From contig CALAUA010000012.1 of the NCBI GenBank assembly GCA_937891975.1, forward strand, positions 124,001-188,000: a stretch of 64,000 bases of DNA, read 5' to 3'. This document shows positions 16,625 through 25,282 of this stretch, one piece after another; within the stretch, counting starts at the first letter, position 1; the number at the start of each line of letters is the position of its first letter. A program made the position numbers and the translations under genes. The notes beneath the pieces are model-generated. The model had not been told where the DNA came from. It made no database searches and worked only from the letters and a program-made list of their open reading frames with translations. The DNA is from an uncultured Bacteroidales bacterium (GTDB taxonomy: Bacteria > Bacteroidota > Bacteroidia > Bacteroidales > Paludibacteraceae).

Positions 16625-17947
16625 ATGGAAATCATCATCGCATCTATTATTGGGCTCTTAATTGCAGTAGCCACAGGAGGGTTGGTGTATGGGCTTATGC
16701 GCCAACAAACAACAACTTTACGTCAGCAACTAGACACTGCGAATAAAACTCTGCAACTTGAACAAACAAATTTACAAGAAACCAAACTGCAACTTTCACA
16801 AAGAGAGCTTGAATTGAAATATGAAAAAGAGAAGAATGAAGAGAGCCGCAAACAGGCAGATGAGAAACTAGCGGAACAAATCCGTTTTTTGCAAGCCGAA
16901 TTGACCAATACAACGCAAAAACTACTGGAGATACGTAGCGAGAAGCTAGAACAAAGCAATAAGGCACAGATGTCCTCTATCATTGACCCACTCAAAGAGA
17001 CTATCTCCAAATTAGAACGGGAAATGAAGGACACCCAGACGCAGCATGGTAACACCACCACTCGCCTTGAACAAAGTATCAAGAATCTGGTAGAAAAGAC
17101 CGAATCCATCGGCAATCGTGCTGATCGATTGGTAGAGACTTTGCTCTATCAGCCCAAATCACAAGGTGACTGGGGCGAATTGGTTGTAAAAGAGATGCTT
17201 GAAAGCCAGGGACTGAAAGAGAACATTCACTATGTCTATCAGCCTACTTTACGCGATGAAAAGGGACAAACTTTGAGGAACGAAGAGACAAATAAGCTCA
17301 TGCGTCCCGACTTTATTCTTCATCTAGATGACAAAGAGGACGTGATTATTGATTCTAAGATGACAATCACCTCCTACGACAATTATGTACATGCCAAAAC
17401 GGATGAAGAGCGTGAGATATATGCCAAAGAGATTCTAACAAGCATTCACAATCACATCAACGAGCTACGCCGAGCAAATTATTCCGCGTATATTGAGAAT
17501 GGCAGAAGGTCGGCTGATTTTGTATTCATGTTTATCCCCAACGAAGGTGCAATGCAAGTGGCGATGGCACATGAAAAGAACTTATGGCGCGATACCTTCT
17601 TGAAAGAGCGTATATTCATCGTTAGCGAGATGAATTTGTATGCAGCGTTGCGTATTGTGAATGTTACATGGCGTCAAATTGAACAAAACAAGAGCTACGC
17701 TAAAGTATTCCAAACTGTAGGACTTCTTCTGGATAGATTAAACGGTTTCATCGAAAAATTTGGCAAGATAGAGAAGAATTTGCAGCAAGCAACTAAAGCC
17801 TATGAAGAAGCCAACCACCAGTTGATGGTTGGCTCTCGCAGTGTTTTGGATACGGGTTTGCGCCTACATGACATGGGAGTTAAGACCAAGAAGGCGCTCC
17901 CCGACTCTTACTCAACTCATTCACTCGATGAAATCGAGAACGATTAA
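16625..17947 (+). CDS. rmuC: RmuC family DNA recombination protein
   Basis: 440 residues. One N-terminal membrane helix (IIIASIIGLLIAVATGGLVYGL), a long coiled coil to about residue 160, then the nuclease-like RmuC domain with QGDWGELVVKEMLESQGL, LMRPDFILHLDD and VIIDSKMTI. RmuC limits DNA inversions and rearrangement in E. coli; the catalytic role is inferred from the PD-(D/E)XK-like core. It is convergent with the lipocalin gene, three bases apart. Confidence 0.94.
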   Translation: MEIIIASIIGLLIAVATGGLVYGLMRQQTTTLRQQLDTANKTLQLEQTNLQETKLQLSQRELELKYEKEKNEESRKQADEKLAEQIRFLQAELTNTTQKLLEIRSEKLEQSNKAQMSSIIDPLKETISKLEREMKDTQTQHGNTTTRLEQSIKNLVEKTESIGNRADRLVETLLYQPKSQGDWGELVVKEMLESQGLKENIHYVYQPTLRDEKGQTLRNEETNKLMRPDFILHLDDKEDVIIDSKMTITSYDNYVHAKTDEEREIYAKEILTSIHNHINELRRANYSAYIENGRRSADFVFMFIPNEGAMQVAMAHEKNLWRDTFLKERIFIVSEMNLYAALRIVNVTWRQIEQNKSYAKVFQTVGLLLDRLNGFIEKFGKIEKNLQQATKAYEEANHQLMVGSRSVLDTGLRLHDMGVKTKKALPDSYSTHSLDEIEND

Positions 17948-17950
17948 ACG

Positions 17951-18454
17951 TCATTTCTGTTTCACCCAAATGAGTTTATTGGTGTCGTAACCACGACGAT
18001 CTGCCTCTGCTAAAATAAGAGATTTAGTCGCTTCATCCAATTGAGGTGTTCGAGACAGAATCCAAAGATAGTTACCGTTGTTACCACCTACCAATACATA
18101 TTGGTAATTCGTGTCTAATAGCATGATGCGATAGTCACCATAGAATGGTCCAAAGAATGATACACGCAGCAAACCAGGTAAGTTGGTTGTTTTGGCAATA
18201 CCTTTTGCATCTTTGGCTCTACCATCTTTGATACCAGTATTCAACACATCAATCTTGCCATCGTCGCGCAACGTGTAATGCGCCATAGCATATTCCATAC
18301 CACGCTCGAATGGGTGATCAAATCGAGCAATTTCATACCAATAGCCTAAATAACGATTCAGGTCAACGGATTTAACGGTGGAGTTATCCACCTCAGCGGA
18401 GTTGCATCCTACAAAGATGCTGGCTGCAAGAGCCATTAAGAAACATTTTTTCAT
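17951..18454 (-). CDS. Lipocalin family lipoprotein (Blc-like)
   Basis: 167 residues. Lipoprotein signal MKKCFLMALAASIFVGCNS with the lipid-bearing Cys at 17. The lipocalin signature is YLGYWYEIARFDHPFERG, followed by beta strands ending in LWILSRTPQLDE and a C-terminal YDTNKLIWV strand. Blc proteins bind fatty acids or lysophospholipids at the outer membrane and are tied to envelope stress. Standalone gene; no clear promoter box was found in the 66 bases before it. Confidence 0.93.
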   Translation of the reverse strand: MKKCFLMALAASIFVGCNSAEVDNSTVKSVDLNRYLGYWYEIARFDHPFERGMEYAMAHYTLRDDGKIDVLNTGIKDGRAKDAKGIAKTTNLPGLLRVSFFGPFYGDYRIMLLDTNYQYVLVGGNNGNYLWILSRTPQLDEATKSLILAEADRRGYDTNKLIWVKQK

Positions 18455-18520
18455 TGTGTTAAGGTTTTAGTTGGTTAATGTATATTGTATATCCCTTATG
18501 GGAGTTGGTGTGTAGTTACA

Positions 18521-19816
18521 CTACAAATCTTGATACACATACTTCATAAATGGCACACTAGCTTCCAAATGCGAACCATACTCACCGAAATCATATGTTT
18601 TCCCGATTTTATCGGGCATTTGAATTTGCAGATTGATGCTATTGAGTAATGGCACGACTTCATCCTCCAAACTATGTAAAAAGTATGCAGGTGCTTGCAA
18701 ATCATACCCTACATTGCTATTCCATGACAACACTTCGTAAAGCATATCCGCTAGCGGGTTATCTAAATCTAACGCATCTTCTGTCATAAGTTCGCTCATG
18801 GTAGTAGAACCCATCAGTTGGTTAATCTCGCCAACGGTATATTCTTTCGACAGCACCCATTCATCGTAATTGGACAATAGCGGTTCGAGAAAAATATCCT
18901 GCAACTCAAAACCCAAATTGTATGCGTCGTTCATACCCATGACAATCAACGGAATAGCTGTAGGTATGCCCATTTCATTGCGCTCAATACTATAGATATA
19001 TGTTCCTGCAGGGTCATAGGGACCTGCACCTGCATATAGTTTGCGTATGGTCCAGTTGATACCATTTTCATTTATCTGCTCTTCGTTTTCATACTGCATT
19101 TCTTCAATCATTCGTGCTACGCCCAAGGCTACTGCCCCACCCTGTGAGTAGCCAGAAATAACTATATCTGTAGGATAAGAATAACCATAATGCTGCAATA
19201 TTGCAGGCATATTGTTCAGCAAATCCACCGCCGTCTGAGCAGCACTACGCCAATGTAAATAAGGATGTACCTCATCGCGTGATACCCCATAACCCACATA
19301 GTCAGGTAGAATCACAGCATATCCCTTCATAGTGAACAAACTCTCCATGGAAAACATATTACTAGGTGCCTCCACATCGGATGTTATGGTGTAGTGATTA
19401 GCTATCAATATACCATTCAAATCGCGATTTTTTGGTAAATACACACGTCCCGACACTAACAGCGAATCGCCTTGTGGATCTGTGCTCCAATAAGCCACTG
19501 GGAACGTGACGTAATGCTTATGAGTAAAGCGATACATCTTCAGCATTAATTTATACACACTCTCATCAGAAAAATGATGACGTTGAAGTTGCTTGAGACT
19601 ACCAAGCCAAGTAGCGTCACTATTGAGCGCAGAGCGCACCATTTTGCCGCCACAATCTTTGACAGGAATCACTGGCAATGATGACGTATCTAGCGGATTC
19701 AGCATAACGTAGCCAAGAGCCGCAAGCGAATCACTTGAAAAGCAATCAGTTGCTTGTAATGTCATCGTACTTGAGAGGACAAAAGCAAGAATTAAAGAAG
19801 TTAATACACGTTTCAT
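18521..19816 (-). CDS. Secreted alpha/beta hydrolase, lipase-like
   Basis: 431 residues. Signal peptide MKRVLTSLILAFVLSSTMTLQA. The nucleophile elbow is VISGYSQGGAVALGVAR (Ser in GYSQG), preceded by the oxyanion-side strand YAVILPDYVGYGVSRD; a late HSLEDEVVPLLNSINL stretch supplies the acid, and YGSHLEASVPF the likely His. The layout resembles secretory lipase/feruloyl-esterase-like hydrolases. Substrate unknown. Upstream 19817-19948 is AT-rich with no convincing -7 box. Confidence 0.85.
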   Translation of the reverse strand: MKRVLTSLILAFVLSSTMTLQATDCFSSDSLAALGYVMLNPLDTSSLPVIPVKDCGGKMVRSALNSDATWLGSLKQLQRHHFSDESVYKLMLKMYRFTHKHYVTFPVAYWSTDPQGDSLLVSGRVYLPKNRDLNGILIANHYTITSDVEAPSNMFSMESLFTMKGYAVILPDYVGYGVSRDEVHPYLHWRSAAQTAVDLLNNMPAILQHYGYSYPTDIVISGYSQGGAVALGVARMIEEMQYENEEQINENGINWTIRKLYAGAGPYDPAGTYIYSIERNEMGIPTAIPLIVMGMNDAYNLGFELQDIFLEPLLSNYDEWVLSKEYTVGEINQLMGSTTMSELMTEDALDLDNPLADMLYEVLSWNSNVGYDLQAPAYFLHSLEDEVVPLLNSINLQIQMPDKIGKTYDFGEYGSHLEASVPFMKYVYQDL

Positions 19817-19948
19817 TTGTATAAAATTTAGTTAAGGTTTAGTTGGTTTTATGGTTGTTTTCTTTTAGATATACAAAAACCGTGCAAAACTCATAACATA
19901 TGTTTATTTTTCAGAGATATTTGTAAATATTTTTGAAGATGGTCACAC

Positions 19949-20554
19949 TCAAATTAGTTCTTTGATAAAGTAAAATATCATCATACCACAGCAAATGAGT
20001 TTCAGAACTGTACCTGTAAGCAGACCAATAAACGACCCGAATCCCGCGCGCAGCGCACGATTAATAGGAGGTTCTGGTTTAGAGCGTACTATAGGTCGTT
20101 GAGGTTGTTGCGGACTAGGTTCGCCTGTCGATTCATTCGCTTCTTCTGCTTGTGGTATTGTTGTAGTGGCATTTGGATTAGCGAGGGACTCTGGATGACT
20201 ATTAAAATACAATAGCTCACCTATCACTGCACCCACAAATGGTCCGATTATAATACCCCAAGGACCTAAGAACATGCCCACTAACAAACCTAACGTACTC
20301 CCCCACACTCCCCATTTGGTTCCACCAAACTTTTTAGTTCCCCAAGCAGGAATAAAATAGTCTAGCACTTGGATTACAACCACTATCACTGCCCAAACTG
20401 TCAAGAACTGCCACGAAAAACTCGCACGGTCAGTCCAATGCAACAGCAGCAAACCTAAATATGATAGGGGCACACCTGGAAGTATTGGTAAAATACATCC
20501 CAAGAAACCTATTAATAAACAGATTGCCCCAAGCACGATTAAAAATATATCCAT
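19949..20554 (-). CDS. DUF456 membrane protein
   Basis: 201 residues. Glycine-rich membrane segments typical of DUF456 (LIGFLGCILPILPGVPLSYL, WGVWGSTLGLLVGMFLGPWG, GPFVGAVIGELL), then a hydrophilic insert rich in Pro and Gln (about residues 125-165) and a last membrane helix. Function is unknown. Three bases follow the stop of lemA, so it is in the TPM-lemA-DUF456 run. Confidence 0.9.
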   Translation of the reverse strand: MDIFLIVLGAICLLIGFLGCILPILPGVPLSYLGLLLLHWTDRASFSWQFLTVWAVIVVVIQVLDYFIPAWGTKKFGGTKWGVWGSTLGLLVGMFLGPWGIIIGPFVGAVIGELLYFNSHPESLANPNATTTIPQAEEANESTGEPSPQQPQRPIVRSKPEPPINRALRAGFGSFIGLLTGTVLKLICCGMMIFYFIKELI

Positions 20555-20557
20555 ATG

Positions 20558-21148
20558 CTAGAACTGTACTTGTGGAACTTGGTTAGCACTTTCGTTTGCT
20601 TCAAAATAAGGACGTTTCTCCGCATTCATCATACTTGCAATCATATTCGTAGGGAATCGGCGAATCAAAGTGTTGAATTTTCGAGCCATTTCGTTGAAGT
20701 TATTGCGAGCTACTGTGATACGGTTCTCCGTGCCTTCTAGTTGCGATTGAAGCGCTCCAAAGTTCTGATTAGCCTTCAAATCAGGATAACTCTCCGAGAT
20801 TGCCATCAGTTTGCCCAATGCTTGCGACAATTCGCCTTGCGCTGCTTGGAAAGCAGCAATCTGCTCTGCAGTGGCTTGGGTTGGGTCCACAACCACCTGT
20901 GTTGCTTTGGCGCGAGCTGCTATGACTCCTTCTAGTGTTTCGCTCTCATGCGCTGCATAGCCTTTTACGGTTTCAACTAGATTTGGAATCAAATCTGCAC
21001 GGCGTTGATATTGATTTTCGACCTGCGACCAAGCAGTGTTTACATCCTCTTCTGCTGTAATAATAGCATTGTAACGATTAATACCCCAAATAACTGCGAT
21101 TGCCAGTACACCTAGTACTACAATCCAAATAATAGTTTTCTTACTCAT
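20558..21148 (-). CDS. lemA: LemA family protein
   Basis: 196 residues. One N-terminal membrane helix (IIWIVVLGVLAIAVIWGI), then the helical LemA domain with AEEDVNTAWSQVENQYQRRADLIPNLVETVKGYA and ENRITVARNNFNE. Homologues lie next to TPM-domain genes in many bacteria, as here. The molecular role is unsettled; a part in membrane or envelope quality control is a common suggestion. Confidence 0.95.
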   Translation of the reverse strand: MSKKTIIWIVVLGVLAIAVIWGINRYNAIITAEEDVNTAWSQVENQYQRRADLIPNLVETVKGYAAHESETLEGVIAARAKATQVVVDPTQATAEQIAAFQAAQGELSQALGKLMAISESYPDLKANQNFGALQSQLEGTENRITVARNNFNEMARKFNTLIRRFPTNMIASMMNAEKRPYFEANESANQVPQVQF

Positions 21149-21171
21149 AATTCTTTATTTATAATTCATAA

Positions 21172-22098
21172 TTAAAATTTACCTCCTGCACCACCTCCGA
21201 AGGTGCTACCACCACCGAAGCCACCGCCAAAACTGCCTCCACCAAAGCCACCACGAGAACCACCGCCCGTGATGATGACCGCAGGCACTTCTTTTGGGAT
21301 AATATATGTTTTTTGCTCTTGATGCCCACAATGTTTGCAGCAGTACGTGCGCACACCCAATCCCTCTTTACGCGTTGTGGCGCGATTGATAATCTGCTCA
21401 CTCGTTTTCTTCAAACTACGTTTACCACATTTAGGGCACTTCTTTGGCATCAATAGCAAAGCAATTATCACAGCAAAGATTAAGCTGGGAATACCCACAA
21501 AGTATAGCAACTCCACCCATGCATTATCCTCGGATTCATCGGCATAATGATAGCGATTGGTGGCAGAAGTCATTTGGCGTAATTCCTCTGGCACAGCACC
21601 ATTTGTACATATCTCATATATGCGCAACGCACCCAATACTAACGCATCTGAATAATCAGCATTACGTAGTGGGGAAAACATGGTTTTCTGTATAATCTCA
21701 TTGCAAACAGCATCGGTGAGTATTCCTTCGATACCGCCACCAGTCATAATACGAATATCACGCGACTCTACTGCCAGAAAGACTAATACCCCTGTATTCT
21801 TACCCTCTTTACCAATACCCCAACGCTGAAATAGTTCGTAGCAGAAGTCAAAAGCCTCGTTTTCACCAATACTATTCACTGCGACCACACAAAGTTCTAC
21901 CTCGGTTGAATCTTCCAAGTGGCGAGCTAAACGATTCAGCAACAACACATCGTTAGTTGCCACGATTTCATCAGGGTTACAGACAAAATTATACCTATCA
22001 TTTGCCTTCGGATTGGGCAAAGTCTTAGGTGTATATACCGCAGCTTGAGTTGTAAAGCCAAGCAAAAGGAATGTAAAAAAGATATGTATTCGTTTCAT
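21172..22098 (-). CDS. TPM-domain protein (YgcG family)
   Basis: 308 residues from the ATG at 22098. Signal peptide KRIHIFFTFLLLGFTTQAA, a TPM domain (about residues 25-165, with WGIGKEGKNTGVLVFLAVESRD and GGGIEGILTD), a membrane helix near 200-220, a zinc-ribbon-like pair CPKCG and CKHCG (about 222-265), and a glycine/serine tail FGGGSFGGGFGGG. An earlier ATG at 22161 would put 21 residues before the signal peptide and overlaps the ridA terminator, so it is rejected. Membrane-associated partner of LemA by context. Confidence 0.88.
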   Translation of the reverse strand: MKRIHIFFTFLLLGFTTQAAVYTPKTLPNPKANDRYNFVCNPDEIVATNDVLLLNRLARHLEDSTEVELCVVAVNSIGENEAFDFCYELFQRWGIGKEGKNTGVLVFLAVESRDIRIMTGGGIEGILTDAVCNEIIQKTMFSPLRNADYSDALVLGALRIYEICTNGAVPEELRQMTSATNRYHYADESEDNAWVELLYFVGIPSLIFAVIIALLLMPKKCPKCGKRSLKKTSEQIINRATTRKEGLGVRTYCCKHCGHQEQKTYIIPKEVPAVIITGGGSRGGFGGGSFGGGFGGGSTFGGGAGGKF

Positions 22099-22102
22099 AC
22101 AC

Positions 22103-22126
22103 AAAAGGCACGACAAATATCGTGCC
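22103..22126 (-). terminator. Terminator of ridA
   Basis: GGCACGA, six-base loop, TCGTGCC, followed on the minus strand by TTTTG. It lies 28 bases beyond the ridA stop and just before the TPM start. Confidence 0.75.
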
Positions 22127-22153
22127 AAATATTTTCTAACTGACAAAATGACA

Positions 22154-22534
22154 CTAGTCAAGTACAGCCAGCACTTCGATTTCTACCAATCCACCCTTAG
22201 GTAATGCAGCTACTGCAACAGCAGAACGTGCAGGGAATGGTGCGGCAAAAAGCGTAGCATATACTTCGTTGAGTACGGCAAAATTTGCCATATCGGTAAG
22301 GAAAACTGTTGTTTTTACCACATGGTTTGCATCTGTACCTGCAGCTTTCAAGATTGCAGCTACATTCTTAACTGCTTGCTCCGCTTGACTACGGAAGTCT
22401 GTACCTGCAAAATCACCTTTAGAAGGATCTATACCTAGTTGTCCACTAGCGAACAACATTCCATTAGCCACTACGGCTTGACTATAAGCACCTATCGCAG
22501 CAGGTGCTTCAGAAGTAGAAATAATTTGTTTCAT
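22154..22534 (-). CDS. ridA: RidA family enamine/imine deaminase
   Basis: 126 residues, standard length. The N-terminal APAAIGAYSQAV, the VKTTVFLTDMANFAVLNEVY stretch and the C-terminal FPARSAVAVAALPKGGLVEIEV are hallmarks; the Arg in PARS is the catalytic residue. RidA removes reactive 2-aminoacrylate and similar imines made by PLP enzymes. It has its own promoter and terminator. Confidence 0.96.
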   Translation of the reverse strand: MKQIISTSEAPAAIGAYSQAVVANGMLFASGQLGIDPSKGDFAGTDFRSQAEQAVKNVAAILKAAGTDANHVVKTTVFLTDMANFAVLNEVYATLFAAPFPARSAVAVAALPKGGLVEIEVLAVLD

Positions 22535-22566
22535 CGTTTATATGTTTATGAATTCGTAATACGCCG

Positions 22567-22574
22567 CAAAAGTA
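22567..22574 (-). promoter_or_regulatory. ridA -7 box
   Basis: TACTTTTG on the minus strand (fits TAnnTTTG), 33 bases before the ATG. The -33 partner is weak. Confidence 0.55.
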
Positions 22575-22670
22575 CAAAACAGATTACATCCAGCACGCCT
22601 GTAGTCTAAAGCCCCCGCATGCCGCCACCTTCCAAGACAAAGCCTATCTTCATATTGGACTAAGAACTAA

Positions 22671-23519
22671 TTACTTCGTGAAATTAATCATAGGCATCAT
22701 ATTATTGCTGCCTTGAATCTGTGGCATCTTGCCATCCCATTTCTCAATCCAATCTTCGAGCACAATATTATGGGTCAACGAAGCGGAGATTGTGCGATTA
22801 TAGTACGCTTCGGCATCCGCTTTGATTTTCATAGCCTGTGCCTCACCTTCAGCTTTGGCAATAGCAATCTTAGCATTCGCTTCAGCTTGCTTGACTTCGT
22901 TCTCAGCTTTCAATGCTGCTTGTACGGCTGCATTCTTGGCATCAATCATTTGACGCAGTGACTCAGGAGGTGTAATTTGTGATGTAAACTCGGTTACAAT
23001 AAAGCCTTCTGTAGTCAGTGTAGAGTCTAGCATGATGCGCACTTCACTCTCAAAACTTGCACGATTAGCCATCAGTTCATCAGAAGTGTAGTTGTTAGCT
23101 ACTACACGATATGCATCATAAATGACAGTACGCATATATCCTTCCTCAATGTCGCTAAGCGAGCGGCGATACTTGAAGAACACATCCACTGCTTTATCAC
23201 GGTTGAGGTAATATGCCATCGTTGGGTCCATCTCAAAGATAGCCGCATCTTTGGTGTTGACATTAAAGGGGTGGTAATCCACGCGTTGTACGAAGATTGG
23301 ATAAGTAAACACATCGGTTGTAATTGGGCAGAAGAACACATAACCCGTCACAGGAGTCGCATCCAAAGTACCTTGTTCGGTCAGAGAGAGTTTATTGAAT
23401 TTGATACCTACTTCAGAGGAATCCACACGTGTGCAGCGCACGAAAATACTGCAACATACCACGAGTACCAAAAAGATTACAATACTCATTACACCTTTAG
23501 TCTTAAAAAATTCTTTCAT
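22671..23519 (-). CDS. SPFH/prohibitin-like membrane protein
   Basis: 282 residues. N-terminal membrane helix (MSIVIFLVLVVCCSIFVRC), SPFH core beginning SSEVGIKFNKLSLTEQG, then an Ala/Glu/Lys-rich coiled coil (KNAAVQAALKAENEVKQAEA) and a short C-terminal tail with WDGKMPQIQG. Prohibitin-like proteins form ring assemblies at the membrane and control proteases or membrane microdomains. Standalone, with its own promoter. Confidence 0.92.
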   Translation of the reverse strand: MKEFFKTKGVMSIVIFLVLVVCCSIFVRCTRVDSSEVGIKFNKLSLTEQGTLDATPVTGYVFFCPITTDVFTYPIFVQRVDYHPFNVNTKDAAIFEMDPTMAYYLNRDKAVDVFFKYRRSLSDIEEGYMRTVIYDAYRVVANNYTSDELMANRASFESEVRIMLDSTLTTEGFIVTEFTSQITPPESLRQMIDAKNAAVQAALKAENEVKQAEANAKIAIAKAEGEAQAMKIKADAEAYYNRTISASLTHNIVLEDWIEKWDGKMPQIQGSNNMMPMINFTK

Positions 23520-23603
23520 AATTCGATTGTTTAAGAGGGTTAATTACTTGTTGATTTTAGTTATTTCGTTAAGTTTAACATTTTGGTTATTGTATAACGA
23601 GTG

Positions 23604-23634
23604 CAAAGGTACAAAAAAAATATCAGATATACAA
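23604..23634 (-). promoter_or_regulatory. Promoter of the SPFH gene
   Basis: Minus strand TTG (23634-23632) and TACCTTTG (23611-23604), first bases 23 apart. It gives a leader of about 80 bases. The 23520-23852 gap holds this promoter, the divergent one at 23743, and otherwise only AT-rich sequence. Confidence 0.78.
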
Positions 23635-23742
23635 ATTAGAGTGATTTTTTTTATCAATTCACGGAATATATCTTATACATACAAAAAAAACACAAAAATT
23701 GATAAATAATCTTAAAAAGAGTAGGTAAATATTAATATTTTT

Positions 23743-23773
23743 TTGTCCAATTCAAAAAAAATATCTAACTTTG
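23743..23773 (+). promoter_or_regulatory. Promoter of the small lipoprotein gene
   Basis: TTG at 23743 and TAACTTTG at 23766-23773, first bases 23 apart; a leader of about 75 bases precedes the ATG at 23853. Confidence 0.8.
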
Positions 23774-23852
23774 CAACCGAAATTGGGTAATCAAACATAA
23801 AGACTATCCTATTATACGATAATTTTACAAACATAATAAAAATAACAACCAA

Positions 23853-24167
23853 ATGAAAAAGATTTTATTTGCAATTTTTGCTGTAGCAGCTCTTGCATTG
23901 ACAAGCTGCGAAGGTAACAAGATGGACATTATGAGCCTTGATGTTACTAAGTTGGACAACACCGAGTTTAAGTGTTGGAAATGGACTGTTAAAAATTCTG
24001 GCTTTATGGATGGCACTGTCTATGTCTGGGATACTGAGGCTAATGTAGTTACTGTACTTCAAGCAACTTACAAAACAGCTCAACTAAACCATCGCAAACC
24101 TATCATTAGTTACGAGGCTACCTCTGACACTGATAAGGAGAGTTGCGAGTGCAAGAATGATTTCTAA
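23853..24167 (+). CDS. Small lipoprotein of unknown function
   Basis: 104 residues. Signal peptide and lipobox MKKILFAIFAVAALALTSC (lipid Cys 19). The mature part holds a strand-like FKCWKWTVKNSG, a TVYVWDTEANVVTVLQ stretch and a Cys pair near the end (SCECKNDF). I do not recognise the family. Strong promoter and strong terminator suggest a well-expressed single gene; it is likely anchored at the outer membrane. Confidence 0.85.
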   Translation: MKKILFAIFAVAALALTSCEGNKMDIMSLDVTKLDNTEFKCWKWTVKNSGFMDGTVYVWDTEANVVTVLQATYKTAQLNHRKPIISYEATSDTDKESCECKNDF

Positions 24168-24185
24168 TCATCCTACTCCAATACA

Positions 24186-24222
24186 AAATAGGGCGTATCT
24201 TGACGGATACGCCCTATTTTTG
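24186..24222 (+). terminator. Terminator of the small lipoprotein gene
   Basis: AAAATAGGGCGTATC, loop TTGACG, GATACGCCCTATTTTT; 15-base stem with T tract. Confidence 0.95.
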
Positions 24223-24255
24223 TATCAAGTGTTATCCAAATAAAAAATTGCCGTT

Positions 24256-24341
24256 GAGCAGAGCCGTGTTGATACCCTCTTAGTATAGTACTATTTCCCC
24301 CGTTAAGGGGAAATTATACTAAGGGGTTACGGCTCTCGCTC
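24256..24341. repeat. Long imperfect inverted repeat
   Basis: Outer arms GAGC/GCTC and AGAGCCGT/ACGGCTCT, then CCCTCTTAGTATA against TATACTAAGGGG, then an inner TATTTCCCC/AGGGGAAAT hairpin around CGTTA. The whole 86 bases can fold on themselves with small bulges. It has no open frame and sits between a terminator and the next promoter. It could be a small mobile repeat or an RNA structure. Confidence 0.75.
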
Positions 24342-24381
24342 AAAAATGGGTGATTTTACGGTAAAATTCTTCGCTGAAAAT

Positions 24382-24412
24382 TTGGAAAATTGAGAATTTT
24401 TTATTATCTTTG
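24382..24412 (+). promoter_or_regulatory. Promoter of the 118-residue protein gene
   Basis: TTG at 24382 and TATCTTTG at 24405-24412, first bases 23 apart, 36 bases before the ATG. Confidence 0.82.
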
Positions 24413-24447
24413 CAGCTGTAAATTAACTACTAAAAATATTACCAACT

Positions 24448-24804
24448 ATGATTGTACATGTAGCATCGTTTTTAGAAAGTATTGGAGGGGCAATCGACAG
24501 AGATCATTACCTCCGTCCTATCCCTGGCAGGTTGGGCTATGCTGCCTATTGTCACAAACCAGACTACTCAAAGAAGAAACGCAAAGAAATGGCGGAACGC
24601 CCTATGGTTAAGACATTTAGCCAAGTCTCGGAAGAGGCAAGTGCCATCCTACGTGACCCTGTGCAACGCGAAGCATGGGCAGAGAAACATCGTGCCGCAT
24701 TGCGTGAGGCAAGTAAACATCAGCGTATGCCACAAAATGGCAAACCTGCTGTGCCTGCAAGGTTGTATGATTATGTCAAAAAAGAGTTATTCAAGTCTCG
24801 GTGA
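24448..24804 (+). CDS. Small basic protein, paralogue of the one at 47468
   Basis: 118 residues, no signal peptide, rich in Lys and Arg. Two blocks can be lined up with the protein at 47468: an N-terminal YAAYCHKPDYSKKKR against YTAYRDPSKKVR, and a later F-x-Q-(8 to 9 residues)-DP stretch followed by an Ala/Arg-rich helix and a closing YDYVKKEL against WAYVFNQVKN. I do not recognise the family. Charge and size would suit a nucleic-acid-binding protein but nothing proves it. Its own promoter lies 36 bases upstream. Confidence 0.75.
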   Translation: MIVHVASFLESIGGAIDRDHYLRPIPGRLGYAAYCHKPDYSKKKRKEMAERPMVKTFSQVSEEASAILRDPVQREAWAEKHRAALREASKHQRMPQNGKPAVPARLYDYVKKELFKSR

Positions 24805-24837
24805 TAACTGCTTGATGATACGCTCATCATTCGGCAA

Positions 24838-24881
24838 GGTTCCGATGAGGTTCCGATGAGATTCCGATGAGGTTCCGATGG
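24838..24881. repeat. Tandem 11-base repeat
   Basis: Four copies of an 11-base unit RTTCCGATGAG, the third with one change and the last degenerate, just downstream of the 118-residue gene. It is followed by a shorter pair (GTGGCATATAA and GTGGCATACAA). No coding role. Confidence 0.85.
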
Positions 24882-25200
24882 AGATAGGTGGCATATAAGT
24901 GGCATACAAGCGGGGAACACAGGGAAATAGTATATGCGGGCTATGCCCTAGCGTAGAATGGCAATGTTGTAACTTCGAGGGCACCGACCTCGCTGCGCTC
25001 GCCCCTACTTTGTTGTACCTTCGGACGCCGCCTGCACTAAAGTGCATTCCCCCGAAGCTACGTTCGCACGATGCAGCCCATACACAAGCTCGCTCGTTCT
25101 TTTTCAAAAATCCGCTTGCCCTGTCATTCCACCTTATTGCCTACTAGCAAGCGAGCTTACTGTAAGCAATAAAGCAGAATGAGATAGATTTATCTATCAT
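24882..25200. other. Non-coding spacer with scattered hairpins
   Basis: No credible gene on either strand. Small inverted repeats are visible (TGCACTAAAGTGCA; TTCGG...CCGAA around it with an internal GGACGCC and a following GCTAC, recalling the hairpin elements; GCTTACTGTAAGC near 25152). Base composition shifts from GC-rich (24960-25110) to AT-rich near the Rnf promoter. Confidence 0.6.
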
Positions 25201-25223
25201 TTTTGAAAAAAAACTCATTTTAC

Positions 25224-25254
25224 TTGCGTATGTGCATTTTTTGTCGTACCTTTG
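25224..25254 (+). promoter_or_regulatory. Promoter of the Rnf operon, TTGCGTATGTGCA subtype
   Basis: TTGCGTATGTGCA (25224-25236), ten bases, TACCTTTG (25247-25254). The ATG at 25283 is 29 bases below. It excludes an apparent ATG at 25232 that lies inside it. Confidence 0.88.
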
Positions 25255-25282
25255 TACGTTTTTTTTTGCAAAGCAAAGAGAG

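Noticed and set aside
22099..22161. Earlier ATG start of the TPM gene at 22161
   Set aside because: It would place the ridA terminator inside the gene and bury the signal peptide.
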